Assembly (NCBI RefSeq): GCF_003952525.1
Contig: NZ_CP034451.1
Span: 1,116,001-1,180,000 of the forward strand
Direction: 5' to 3'
From: Mesorhizobium sp. M3A.F.Ca.ET.080.04.2.1
GTDB taxonomy: Bacteria; Pseudomonadota; Alphaproteobacteria; Rhizobiales; Rhizobiaceae
DNA length: 64,000 bases
Shown here: positions 7,620-15,382 of the stretch, in pieces
Layout: every line of letters starts with the position of its first letter
How positions within the stretch are numbered: the stretch's first letter is position 1
The notes under the pieces: generated by a model
What the model saw: the letters and a program-made list of their open reading frames with translations, nothing else
Databases searched by the model: none
What the model was told of the DNA's origin: nothing
Made by a program: the position numbers and the translations under genes

Positions 7620-7844
7620 TCACGCCGCCGAATGGTCGAACGCCAGGTTGCGGTGGCGTGCGATGGCTGCGCTTGCTACGAGATCGGCGATCTGCCTGTC
7701 GGAGAGCGTGCATTGCGGCAGCACGCAGCGGATGGCGGTCACGGCCTGTCCGGTGGAGATCGGCCAATCGTGACTCTTTCGGGTTTCGACATAATGGTCG
7801 ATGATGCGGGCCAGGTTCCTTGCAGGCATGTCGATCACGGGCAT
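7620..7844 (-). CDS. Conserved hypothetical protein, 74 residues
   Basis: The product starts MPVIDMPARNLARIIDHYVE and contains SHDWPISTGQAVTAIRCVLP and LSDRQIADLVASAAIARHRN. It looks helical and cytoplasmic, with two Cys. It resembles unnamed small proteins seen in Mesorhizobium; no function is known to me. The ribosome site is unusual: a pure GGA repeat of about five units abuts the ATG. The second ATG at 7829 gives a shorter alternative. Confidence 0.65.
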   Translation of the reverse strand: MPVIDMPARNLARIIDHYVETRKSHDWPISTGQAVTAIRCVLPQCTLSDRQIADLVASAAIARHRNLAFDHSAA

Positions 7845-7973
7845 CTCCTCCTCCTCCTCCTATCTCCCTGGGCCGACAATGGCGGTCAAACGCCCTCTCC
7901 ACCATTAAGTTTGTTAAAAGCCGGGAGAATTTTCGCCTGGCGCAGCTTGCTGCCGAGGGACGCGCCGATCCGC

Positions 7974-8207
7974 TCAGCTCAGCAGCGATGTCGCATAGGT
8001 CAAGGTGACGTAGATCGCCGGCGCGATGAGGAGGCAAAGCGCGATCGCGATCACGACCGCGATGCCCAGCCGCTCGGTCCTTCTGGCGATGTCGGCGGCA
8101 GCATCATCGTCGGCCGGGATGAGATCGAGGATCGATGGATTGTCGGAAGGATGATTGTCGTTGGCGGGTCCGCTTTCCGCTTCCCGCCGGATCGATATAG
8201 GGGTCAC
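7974..8207 (-). CDS. Small membrane-anchored hypothetical protein (GTG start)
   Basis: The product is 77 residues from the GTG at 8205-8207, chosen because GAGG lies six bases upstream. The N-terminal half is hydrophilic (SGPANDNHPSDNPS, then acidic PADDDAAADI). The C-terminal half is one strong transmembrane helix (GIAVVIAIALCLLIAPAIYV). No family is recognised. A longer frame reaches 8558, but that extension has no protein-like composition. Confidence 0.6.
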   Translation of the reverse strand: MTPISIRREAESGPANDNHPSDNPSILDLIPADDDAAADIARRTERLGIAVVIAIALCLLIAPAIYVTLTYATSLLS

Positions 8208-8587
8208 GCTTTGCCTCGGTGTCGATACCGCCGTTGCGGTTGGTAACAAATGGGGTGCCCGCCAGCACGGGGGGCTGGCAGGCACCCAGAACGGCCGCCG
8301 ATGGAGGGGGCTTTCTCGGACGGCCGCTGACCAAACTCGCAGCCCCGCTTCTGGTTTCGGCGGCAGGCCCAATGCGGTGCGTGATCGGACTTCAGTCCGA
8401 GCGCGGCTGCGACCGTGGGGCGTCGTGCGGCGCCGCCCCCCGCTCGGCACGATCCAGGAGAGCAGGCCTGCGACGACGGTCACGATATATTTCGGCGGGA
8501 ACATCCGATCTGGGCAATGATTAGGATTGCTCAAGGAAATCAACGCTCCTTGAAACAACCCTCAACCAAGACCAATGGAGCATCGAC
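8208..8587. other. Intergenic gap between divergent small genes
   Basis: There are 380 bases between two divergent genes. I see only the GGAAC-N18-TT element at 8498-8522 and no convincing gene or palindrome in the rest. Confidence 0.5.
8498..8522 (+). promoter_or_regulatory. RpoE2/EcfG-type promoter (GGAAC-N18-TT)
   Basis: GGAAC at 8498-8502 and TT at 8521-8522 are 18 bases apart, about 66 bases before the KGG-repeat stress protein. The ferritin-like gene behind it has no such site of its own, so one transcript for both is likely. Confidence 0.6.
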
Positions 8588-8881
8588 ATGGCCAATCAAG
8601 GCGGCAGCCACGAACAACATGTGAAGGCCGGCCAGCAGAGCCACAAGAACCGTGATCAGGATCAGCGCCCCAGCGGCGGACAACAGAACGCCGATGACAT
8701 GAACAAAAGGCGCGGCGGGCAGCAGCAAGCCGAGGACATGAACAAGGGCCGCGCCGGCCAGCAGGGCGGCGACATGGAAAGAGGCCAGCACGCTGGCGGC
8801 CAGCATAGGGGCGGCAGCGGCAACTTCGCCGAAGACCGCGAGCGCGCCTCGCAAGCCGGCCGCAAGGGCGGCCAGTCCTGA
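8588..8881 (+). CDS. KGG-repeat stress-induced protein
   Basis: The product is 97 residues, extremely hydrophilic and Gly/Gln/Asp-rich. It carries repeated motifs of the KGG/GsiB type: GQQSHKNRDQDQRPSGGQQ, RGGQQQAEDMNKGRAGQQGG, and at the end ERASQAGRKGGQS. Related proteins (GsiB of Bacillus, con-10-like proteins, YciG of enterics) are intrinsically disordered and made during general stress. In enterics yciG sits beside yciE/yciF, and here too the next gene is the YciE/F-type ferritin-like protein. GGAG precedes the start. Confidence 0.88.
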   Translation: MANQGGSHEQHVKAGQQSHKNRDQDQRPSGGQQNADDMNKRRGGQQQAEDMNKGRAGQQGGDMERGQHAGGQHRGGSGNFAEDRERASQAGRKGGQS

Positions 8882-8942
8882 CTTCGAAGCGGCGCTCGCA
8901 GCAAGGCGGGCGCCTTCCCCAATTCAACTGACGGAGACACAG

Positions 8943-9464
8943 ATGGCGAAGAAAAGTTCGTCCCAGGCCGCGAGCGGTCTCGAGACCCTGTTCGTGGACG
9001 GCCTCAAGGACCTCTACTATGCGGAAAAGAAGATCCTGAAGACGCTGCCGAAGATGGCCAAGGCGGCGCAGGCCGAGGAGGTGAGCGCGGCGTTCGAGAA
9101 GCATCGCATGGAGACGGAAGCCCAGGTCGACCGCCTCGAACAGGTGTTCGAGCTGCTCGGCAAGCCGGCGCGCGGCAAGACCTGCCCGGCGATCGACGGC
9201 ATTATCGAAGAGGGTTCGGAAATCCTCGAGGAGTACAAGGACGAGCCGGCGCTCGATGCCGGCCTGGTCGCCGCGGCCCAGGCGGTCGAGCATTATGAGA
9301 TCGCGCGCTACGGCACGCTGATCGCCTGGGCCGAACAGCTCGGCCTCAAGGACGCCCTGCCCTTGCTGCGCGAGACGCTGAAGGAAGAGTCGGCCACCGA
9401 CGAGACGCTGACCAAGCTCGGCGAAAGCGGCGCGAACGAGCGGGCCCTGCAGAAGGCCGCATAG
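8943..9464 (+). CDS. YciE/YciF-type ferritin-like protein (DUF892)
   Basis: The product is 173 residues, all-helical. The family core starts at LFVDGLKDLYYAEKKILKTL, with metal-ligand candidates in FEKHRMETEAQVDRLEQVFE and in VEHYEIARYGTLIAWAEQLG (the E..H pairs of a ferritin-like four-helix bundle). The length fits the family. These proteins are linked to desiccation, osmotic and oxidative stress; iron binding is inferred from the fold. It lies 61 bases after the KGG gene, repeating the yciG-yciE/F pairing. Confidence 0.92.
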   Translation: MAKKSSSQAASGLETLFVDGLKDLYYAEKKILKTLPKMAKAAQAEEVSAAFEKHRMETEAQVDRLEQVFELLGKPARGKTCPAIDGIIEEGSEILEEYKDEPALDAGLVAAAQAVEHYEIARYGTLIAWAEQLGLKDALPLLRETLKEESATDETLTKLGESGANERALQKAA

Positions 9465-9572
9465 CGGGTTTGGCACGCTCGCACACCAGCAAGCGGCCCT
9501 GGCAGCAGCCGGGGCCGCAACTTCGAGTTGATAGCGGTCATCTGAACACCAGCCTGCCGCTCCAGCCATTCT

Positions 9573-9597
9573 GGAACCACTTGCGCCTCCCGCAGTT
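9573..9597 (+). promoter_or_regulatory. RpoE2/EcfG-type promoter (GGAAC-N18-TT)
   Basis: GGAAC at 9573-9577 is 17 bases from GTT at 9595-9597. It lies about 55 bases before the ATG at 9652. This is one of the two best matches in the window because the base before TT is the preferred G. Confidence 0.65.
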
Positions 9598-9651
9598 GCC
9601 TAGGGATGGCCCCAACGGCCGCTTCACGCAGGACAACCAGTGGAGGCTCCG

Positions 9652-10149
9652 ATGTCCGTGCACACTCTTCACCCTGATAGCGTCGACGAGACGCGAACGC
9701 TGGCCTATTCGACCTTTGCCCCTGCCCTTCTCAACGCCTTGACGCAGCGGCTCGGCAGCTGTCTTGGGATGAAGGAACTGGACAAGGTCGAGCAGGCGCT
9801 GGTGCGCGTCGTCGAAGAGGCCGACCTCGCCGCGCCGCATGCGGACGCAATGAAGGAGTTCGCCGTCGAGCTCGTCATATCCACGATCAGGAACGTCCGC
9901 GAGCATCCCGACACCAAGAGCGACCTGGAGGAGATCGAGGGACGCCGCACCGAGGGCCGCTCCGAGAACGCGCAAACGCTGGAAGAGCAGTTGGAAGCGG
10001 GCCTGGAGGACAGTTTTCCGGCGAGCGATCCGCCTGCGGTCGTGTCGACCTCCATTTCCGGCGGCGCGAAGGACATCGTTGGAACCGACGAGGTGCTGCG
10101 CCGCAAGAAGGAGGCTTCGCTGCGCCGCGAGGAAAAGGCGGCAAGCTAG
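9652..10149 (+). CDS. Conserved hypothetical protein with SFPASDPP motif
   Basis: The product is 165 residues from the ATG at 9652, chosen because GGAGG ends five bases before it; a GTG at 9640 is too close to that site. The N-terminal half is helical (LAYSTFAPALLNALTQRLGS). The middle is charged. The C-terminal LEDSFPASDPPAVVS is a motif found at the end of many short alphaproteobacterial proteins of unknown role. It is under an EcfG-type promoter, so a stress role is likely but unproven. Confidence 0.75.
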   Translation: MSVHTLHPDSVDETRTLAYSTFAPALLNALTQRLGSCLGMKELDKVEQALVRVVEEADLAAPHADAMKEFAVELVISTIRNVREHPDTKSDLEEIEGRRTEGRSENAQTLEEQLEAGLEDSFPASDPPAVVSTSISGGAKDIVGTDEVLRRKKEASLRREEKAAS

Positions 10150-10253
10150 GCCCCGGGAGCTCATGAACGCTTTTTTCGAGCGCGCCGGCGCGCCGCCACG
10201 CTGCCTGGGCGCTCCAGAGCGGCCGAAGGCGGCACAAACCCGGGCCTGCGGAG

Positions 10254-10278
10254 GGAACCAGTCCCTCCCGCCAGGGTT
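10254..10278 (+). promoter_or_regulatory. RpoE2/EcfG-type promoter (GGAAC-N18-TT)
   Basis: GGAAC at 10254-10258 and GTT at 10276-10278 fit the consensus exactly. The ATG of the next gene is 26 bases downstream. It probably also serves the two small genes that follow closely. Confidence 0.65.
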
Positions 10279-10303
10279 GGTCCGTTATCGGAAGGAGAAA
10301 GCG

Positions 10304-10516
10304 ATGAACAAGAGCGAACTTCCGCACCGTCCCGGCGCCGGCCGCCAGCCGGCCGGCACGCATTTGCCGACAAAGGGCGGCGATGATCCTGACGTGCGCT
10401 TCCTGGCCGAGAACAGCGATCTGTCGCCGAAGCAGGCGCGCGAGCTGATCCGGGAGCACGGGCATGATCGCGACAAGCTTCTGAGGATCGCACGAACCAT
10501 GAAGGCGGAGGGCTGA
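10304..10516 (+). CDS. DUF3606-like small protein
   Basis: The product is 70 residues from the ATG at 10304, preceded by GAAGGAG. The N-terminus is polar and Gly-rich. The C-terminal 40 residues (DVRFLAENSDLSPKQAREL, then GHDRDKLLRIAR) fit the DUF3606 pattern, a short helix-turn-helix-like fold of unknown role. It is first in a likely three-gene run of tiny hydrophilic proteins, with 28 bases to the next. Confidence 0.7.
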   Translation: MNKSELPHRPGAGRQPAGTHLPTKGGDDPDVRFLAENSDLSPKQARELIREHGHDRDKLLRIARTMKAEG

Positions 10517-10544
10517 ACGGCTCTTCCGAAAGCGAGGCAGGACA

Positions 10545-10745
10545 ATGAGCAACACACCACGCACCGGACGCCCAGGCACTTCCGATCAATGGCCGCGGTG
10601 GGAAGGGCCGAAAGCCAACCGGCCAAGAGGCTACCTCCCGGCCAAGGACGACCCGGACGAGGACCGCGACGCGGCCGGCGAGAACAACCAGGACCCGGAA
10701 CGCTCCGACCTGGGCGACGCGGTGAAGAAGAAGAAGAATACATAA
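10545..10745 (+). CDS. Small disordered hydrophilic protein
   Basis: The product is 66 residues with no hydrophobic core: an Arg/Pro/Gly-rich N-terminus (TPRTGRPGTSDQWPRWEG), an acidic middle (DDPDEDRDAAGENNQDPE) and a KKKK end. Composition suggests an intrinsically disordered protein such as those made in stress. AGG precedes the start. No family recognised. Confidence 0.6.
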   Translation: MSNTPRTGRPGTSDQWPRWEGPKANRPRGYLPAKDDPDEDRDAAGENNQDPERSDLGDAVKKKKNT

Positions 10746-10790
10746 GGCCGGGTGGCCCTGGCCTTCACTCAGGCGCAAAGGAGAAGAAAA

Positions 10791-11111
10791 ATGCCACGCG
10801 GAGACAAATCGAAATACACCGACAAGCAGGAACGCAAGGCCGACCATATCGCCGAGGGCTATGAGAAGCGCGGCGTCTCCGAGAAGGAAGCCGAGCGGCG
10901 CGCCTGGGCGACCGTCAACAAGGACGACGGCGGCGGCAAGAAGGCCGGCGGCTCGGGACGCGGCAAGCACACCGGCCATCCGGCGGCGCACAAGGGTGGC
11001 AAGGCCGGCGGCAAGGCGTCAGCGTCACGCTCGGCGGCCGACCGTTCCGCCTCGGCCAAGAAGGCAGCAGCGACCCGCAAGCGCAACGCCGAGCATCACG
11101 CGCACCATTGA
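10791..11111 (+). CDS. Lys/Ala/Gly-rich 'plasmid stabilization'-like basic protein
   Basis: The product is 106 residues from the ATG at 10791, with AAAGGAG upstream. The folded N-terminus reads KYTDKQERKADHIAEGYEKR and GVSEKEAERRAWATVNKDDG, which is the conserved part of a rhizobial family usually labelled plasmid stabilization protein. The C-terminus is a histone-like Lys/Ala/Gly tail ending in a His cluster (AEHHAHH). DNA binding is plausible from charge; the family label is historical and not evidence of a toxin-antitoxin role. Confidence 0.7.
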   Translation: MPRGDKSKYTDKQERKADHIAEGYEKRGVSEKEAERRAWATVNKDDGGGKKAGGSGRGKHTGHPAAHKGGKAGGKASASRSAADRSASAKKAAATRKRNAEHHAHH

Positions 11112-11123
11112 TGCAAGACGCGC

Positions 11124-11636
11124 TCAGCGGCCGTAGAGGCCGATCTCGTCCGCGGTGATCGGAACCTTGCCGGCGCCATCGCCGGCGATCTCGGCAAGAC
11201 GCTGCTTCAGCATGACGTCCAACCCGTTGCCGGCGCGGCCCTGCGGATCGACGATCGCATCGACCAGCGTATCGAGCGGAATGCCAAGCTGGTCCAGGCC
11301 GAGCTGCTTCTCGATCTCGACAATGGCGGAGGGAGAGTGCTGCTTCAATGCCTCGACGGCGTTCTTGACGGCCGAGCCATAGGACATCACCGACGCGTAG
11401 TCGCCCTGCTCGAGGCTGAACTCCTTGCCCGCGCGCTCCATCAGCCGAACCTTCGTGGCCGTGACGTTGAGACCGGTCACGCTGAACAGGGAGTGGAGGG
11501 TCTGCGACCGGGACGCTCCGGCACCGGATGCCGCGGGACTGCTGCCCGCGGCCACACCGTCGCCGACCGGTCTGGCGATCGACACCGGGCGTTGCTGGAT
11601 CAGGACGGCGGCGTTCAGTGTCGGAGGTGAAGACAT
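11124..11636 (-). CDS. Hypothetical protein, 170 residues
   Basis: The frame is open with normal codon use. The N-terminal 45 residues are low-complexity Ala/Ser/Pro. The rest looks folded: TKVRLMERAGKEFSLEQGDY, then SAVKNAVEALKQHSPSAIVE and QLGLDQLGIPLDTLVDAIVD, ending ADEIGLYGR. There is no signal peptide or transmembrane segment. I do not recognise a family. It is convergent with the preceding gene, 12 bases apart. The ribosome site is weak. Confidence 0.6.
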   Translation of the reverse strand: MSSPPTLNAAVLIQQRPVSIARPVGDGVAAGSSPAASGAGASRSQTLHSLFSVTGLNVTATKVRLMERAGKEFSLEQGDYASVMSYGSAVKNAVEALKQHSPSAIVEIEKQLGLDQLGIPLDTLVDAIVDPQGRAGNGLDVMLKQRLAEIAGDGAGKVPITADEIGLYGR

Positions 11637-11778
11637 TGCCGGTCTCGCGGGTGCCCGTCGTCATTCCTGGGAAAAACAGTGGGTTCGGCAAGCAGGTAAA
11701 GGAATTCCATGAAGGATTTCCTAGGTGAGAGGGTTAGCGATCTCTTGCGCTCCGTCCCGGGCAGCGCGGTCGGCTGCG

Positions 11779-13875
11779 TCAGCCGAACCGCTTCTGCGGC
11801 AGTCCGCCGGTGGCCCGCGCGACGATCGCCTCCAGCGGCTCCGGGCGATGCAGCAGGAAGCCCTGGGCGTAGGTAACGCCCATGCTCCTGAGGATTTCCA
11901 GCGCGGCCTTCTCTTCGACCTTCTCGGCCACCACGGCAGCGCCCATGCTCCTGGCGATGCCTGAAATCGCCGAGACGATCTCGCGGTCGAAGCGGCTGTC
12001 GGCGATGTGCTCGATGAAGGAGCCGTCGATCTTGATGGCGTCGATCGGGAAGCGCCTGAGGTATTCGAAGGAGCTCATGCCAGCGCCGAAATCGTCGAGG
12101 CTGACGCGGCAGCGGCGCTCGCGCGCCCGGCGCACGAACTGCTCGGCGGCGTCGAAATTGGTTACAGCGGCGGTCTCGGTGATCTCGAAGCCGATGCCGG
12201 TCGGCGGCGCGCCGGTCTCGGCGATTGCCGCGTCGACGAAATCCCAAAGCTGCGGGTCCGACAGCGTCTGCGCCGACAGATTGAAGCCGAGCGAGATGGC
12301 GCCCGAACGCATTGCCTGGGCGTGGCGCATGAGCGCCGTGCGGATGATCCAGCGGTCGAGCCTCGCGGCGATGCCGAAGCGTTCGGCCACGGGTATGAAG
12401 TCGCCCGGCGGGATCATCCTGCCGTCGCGCCCGGCGAGCCTGGCCAGCACCTCGACATGGCGGCTTTCCGCCCAGGGCCGGTCGAGCTTGTGGATCTCCT
12501 GGCCGTAGAGCTTCAGCCTGCCGTCCTCCATGGCGTCGACCGTGTCGGCGGCAAGCCGCGCCGCGTTGAGGCCGCCCGAGCCCGACACCGCCTTCGGCGA
12601 GAACACGGCGAAGCGGTCGCGGCCGCCGGCCTTGGCCGCGTAGCAGGCGTCGTCGGCGCAGGCCAGCGCATCGGCAACCGTGATGTTGGCGTCGCGCACG
12701 AAGGCGATGCCGACGCTGGCCGCGAGCCTGCGCGAGGGCACGGCAAGGCCGAGATCGGCGTCGCGCACGGCGGCCAGCACGGCGCGTGCGAGCCGCTCTG
12801 CGCAGGCATCGTCGCAATTGGGCACGAGCAGCGCGAACTCGTCGCCGCCAAGTCGCGCGGCGTGCGCCGAGGGCGGCAGGCTGGCGAGGATGCCGGCCGC
12901 CACGCCTTTCAGGGCAAGGTCGCCGGCGGCATGGCCGGCGAAATCGTTGAGCGCCTTGAAGTAGTCGAGGTCGACATAGAACACGGCCAGCGGCAGCCGC
13001 CGCTGGGTGCCGATATAGTCGCCGAGCAGCCGGTCGAAGGCGGCGCGGTTCAGGAGGCCGGTCAGGGCATCGTGTTCGGCGGCGTAGGCCAGTTCGGCGG
13101 CGCGCTGCTTCTCCTCGGTGATGTCGCGCACCGTGCCGAGTATCTGTCCGGCGGAGCCCACGCCGGCAATGAAGCGCACCAGCGACTCGACGTGGCGGAC
13201 CACGCCGTCGCGGCGCACGATGCGGTACTGCACCGCCACCACCCTGTCGGAGCCGGCCGACACCTGATGCGCCTGTTCGGTGGCTTCCTTGTCGTCGGGG
13301 TGCAGGAAGGTGTGCCAGAGGTCGGCCGTCACCTCGTCCTTTTCGGCGACAAGGCCGAAGATTTCGCGGCTGCGGGCGTCCCAATAGCTCTTGTTGGTGC
13401 CGATGTCGTGGTGCCAGATGCCGGTGCCGCTGGCGGCGAGCGCCAGCCGGAAGCGGATGTTGACCTGCTCCAGCGCGGCCTCCGCCTCCTTCTGCTTGGT
13501 GATGTCGGTCTGCACGCCCATCAGCCGGCGCGGCTTGCCGTCGGCGTCGCGCTCGACAATGCCGCCGCGGTCGAGCACCCAGACCCAGTGGCCATCCTTG
13601 TGTTTGAGGCGCAGTTCCGTCTCGATGGACTCGGTCTGGCCGGCGATGTGGCGGTCGCCGCTGTCCATCGCGCGCTGGCGGTCGTCGGGATGGGTGAGCG
13701 TCAGCCAGAGATCGGCGGTGTTGGCAAGCTCGCCCTCCGCATAGCCCAGCATCTTCGACCAGGTCGGCGAATAGTAGCAGTCGCCGGTCGAGAGATTCCA
13801 GTCCCAGAGGCCGAGATGCGCGCGGTCGAGCGCCACCGCCCAGAACCTGCCGTTACGTGTCTTGCCGTCCGCCAT
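11779..13875 (-). CDS. PAS-PAS-GGDEF-EAL cyclic-di-GMP protein
   Basis: The product is 698 residues. Two PAS/PAC sensor modules lie at about 10-128 and 138-258. The GGDEF domain (about 265-425) has an intact GGDEF at 343-347, so diguanylate cyclase activity is possible. The EAL domain (about 445-690) has EVL at 475-477 in place of EAL. The other phosphodiesterase residues are present: FNLS near 531, FEITE, LDDFGAG and IKIDGSF. No transmembrane helix or signal peptide is seen, so it is a cytoplasmic sensor. It probably sets c-di-GMP and thereby motility or exopolysaccharide; which activity dominates cannot be read from sequence. Confidence 0.93.
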   Translation of the reverse strand: MADGKTRNGRFWAVALDRAHLGLWDWNLSTGDCYYSPTWSKMLGYAEGELANTADLWLTLTHPDDRQRAMDSGDRHIAGQTESIETELRLKHKDGHWVWVLDRGGIVERDADGKPRRLMGVQTDITKQKEAEAALEQVNIRFRLALAASGTGIWHHDIGTNKSYWDARSREIFGLVAEKDEVTADLWHTFLHPDDKEATEQAHQVSAGSDRVVAVQYRIVRRDGVVRHVESLVRFIAGVGSAGQILGTVRDITEEKQRAAELAYAAEHDALTGLLNRAAFDRLLGDYIGTQRRLPLAVFYVDLDYFKALNDFAGHAAGDLALKGVAAGILASLPPSAHAARLGGDEFALLVPNCDDACAERLARAVLAAVRDADLGLAVPSRRLAASVGIAFVRDANITVADALACADDACYAAKAGGRDRFAVFSPKAVSGSGGLNAARLAADTVDAMEDGRLKLYGQEIHKLDRPWAESRHVEVLARLAGRDGRMIPPGDFIPVAERFGIAARLDRWIIRTALMRHAQAMRSGAISLGFNLSAQTLSDPQLWDFVDAAIAETGAPPTGIGFEITETAAVTNFDAAEQFVRRARERRCRVSLDDFGAGMSSFEYLRRFPIDAIKIDGSFIEHIADSRFDREIVSAISGIARSMGAAVVAEKVEEKAALEILRSMGVTYAQGFLLHRPEPLEAIVARATGGLPQKRFG

Positions 13876-13948
13876 ACCCTGTTTTCTTCTCGCCCCCCGC
13901 GCAAGTCTGCACGAAACGAAAGAAGAAAGGGTTACCGGGGAAGCTGCT

Positions 13949-14130
13949 GATCTCCCCCCTCGTGGGGGAGATGGCCGGCAGGCCAGAGGGGGGCGCGACG
14001 GAACGCGGCGTTGGCGGACATTGTATGCGACCCGCTAACCGGCTCAAGTATGATGGCAACGACTTGAGAGGCTGGCAGGACAGCGCCCCCCTCTGCCCTG
14101 CCGGGCATCTCCCCCACGAGGGGGGAGATT
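13949..14130. repeat. Composite palindromic intergenic element, family A (arms inverted, no core)
   Basis: Two arms of about 48 bases (13949-13997 and 14083-14130) are inverted copies of each other. Each holds GGGGGAGAT and its complement around a CCGGC centre. The interior carries sequences such as GACGGAACGCGG that normally flank the element. It ends two bases before the stop of the amidohydrolase pseudogene. Confidence 0.85.
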
Positions 14131-14131
14131 G

Positions 14132-15291
14132 CTAATCGCCCGCCCCCAGCCTTCTCCTCACCACCGCGGCGTGAAAACGTGCGCCGTGGAGCAGACCGTC
14201 GTCGTTGAAGTCGTAGGACGGGTTGTGCAGCGGCGCGGAGTTGCCGTTGCCGAGGAAGACGAAGCAGCCGGGGACTTTTGTCAGGAAGCGGGCGAAATCC
14301 TCCGACGCGGTCATCGGCTCGGCGGCGATGCGGACGGCGTCGTCGGCCAGCACGGTGCGGGCTGCCGCAATTGCTTCGTCGACGAGCGCTGCGTCATTGA
14401 TCAAAGGCACGAACTCGCGCGTGTAGTGACTTCAGCCGCTACGTTATAGGCCTGCGCGGTACCCTCGGCGATGCGCCGCATTTCGTTCTCGATCGCGGCA
14501 CTCACTTCGGGGCGGAAAGTGCGGGAGTCGCCGAGAATGCGGGCGAGACCGGGCAGTGCGTTGCGGGTGCCGTCGGTGACGAGCTCGGTGACGGAAACGA
14601 CGCCGATATCGGCAGGGCTCAGGCGGCGCGAGACGATGGTCTGCAGATTGACGACCAGCGCGCAGGCGGCGACCAGCGTCTCCTGCCCGGCATGCGGCCG
14701 CGCCGCGTGGCCGCCGAGGCCCTTCAGCACGATCTCGAAATTGTCCTCGGCCGACATCACCGGCCCGCTCCGGGTCTCGAAATGACCAATGGGCAGGCCC
14801 GGCATGTTGTGCAGGCCGAAGATTTCCTCGAAGGGGAAGCGCTCGAGCAGGCCGTCCTCCAGCATGGCGAGCGCGCCCCTGCCCCATTCCTCGGCCGGCT
14901 GGAAGATGAAGCGCACCGTGCCCTCGAAGCCGCCTTCGGCGGCGAGCAGCTTGGCGGCGCCGAGCAGCATGGCCGTGTGGCCGTCATGGCCGCAGGCATG
15001 CATGATGCCGGGAGTCTGCGAACGATAGGCGCAAGCGCCCTGCTCGGCGATGCGCAGCGCGTCCATGTCGGCGCGCAACGCGATCGCGCGGTTGCCGCTG
15101 CCGCGCTTCAATGTGCCGACGACGCCGGTGCCGCCGACACCTTCGGCCACCTCCAGGCCGAACGCACGGAGCTTTTTTGCCACGAAGGCTGCGGTGCGCT
15201 TTTCCTCGAAGCCGAATTCGGGATGGGCGTGGAGGTCGCGCCGCCACGCCGTCATGTCCCGATGAAGCGCGTGCTGATCGAGTTCGGCCAT
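14132..15291 (-). pseudogene. M20-family amidohydrolase, frameshifted near its C-terminus
   Basis: Residues 1-290 read as an M20 peptidase/hippurate-hydrolase-like enzyme: LHAHPEFGFEEKRTA, ALRADMDAL, the metal-binding HACGHDGHTAML, FQPAEEWGRGAL and LHNMPGLPIG. The frame then stops at 14401. The missing C-terminus continues in another frame from 14410: FVPLINDAALVDEA, MTASEDFARFL and the metal-ligand region LHNPSYDFND. The join at 14415-14421 is CGCGCG where CGCG would keep the frame, a two-base gain in a CG run. It could be a real mutation or a sequencing error. Intact, it would cleave an N-acyl or amide bond in the cytoplasm. It neighbours the ammonia-lyases. Confidence 0.8.
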
Positions 15292-15382
15292 CGTCCCCTC
15301 ACTGTCGTTCCAGGCGCGCTTTCCCGCAATCGGGTTTCGTCTCCGCGCGATTCCAGACGGAAGGCCGCTTGCGGAAACTGCT

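Noticed and set aside
12007..13950. Long plus-strand open frame of about 650 codons
   Set aside because: It is antisense to the GGDEF-EAL gene, which has clear domains and codon use.
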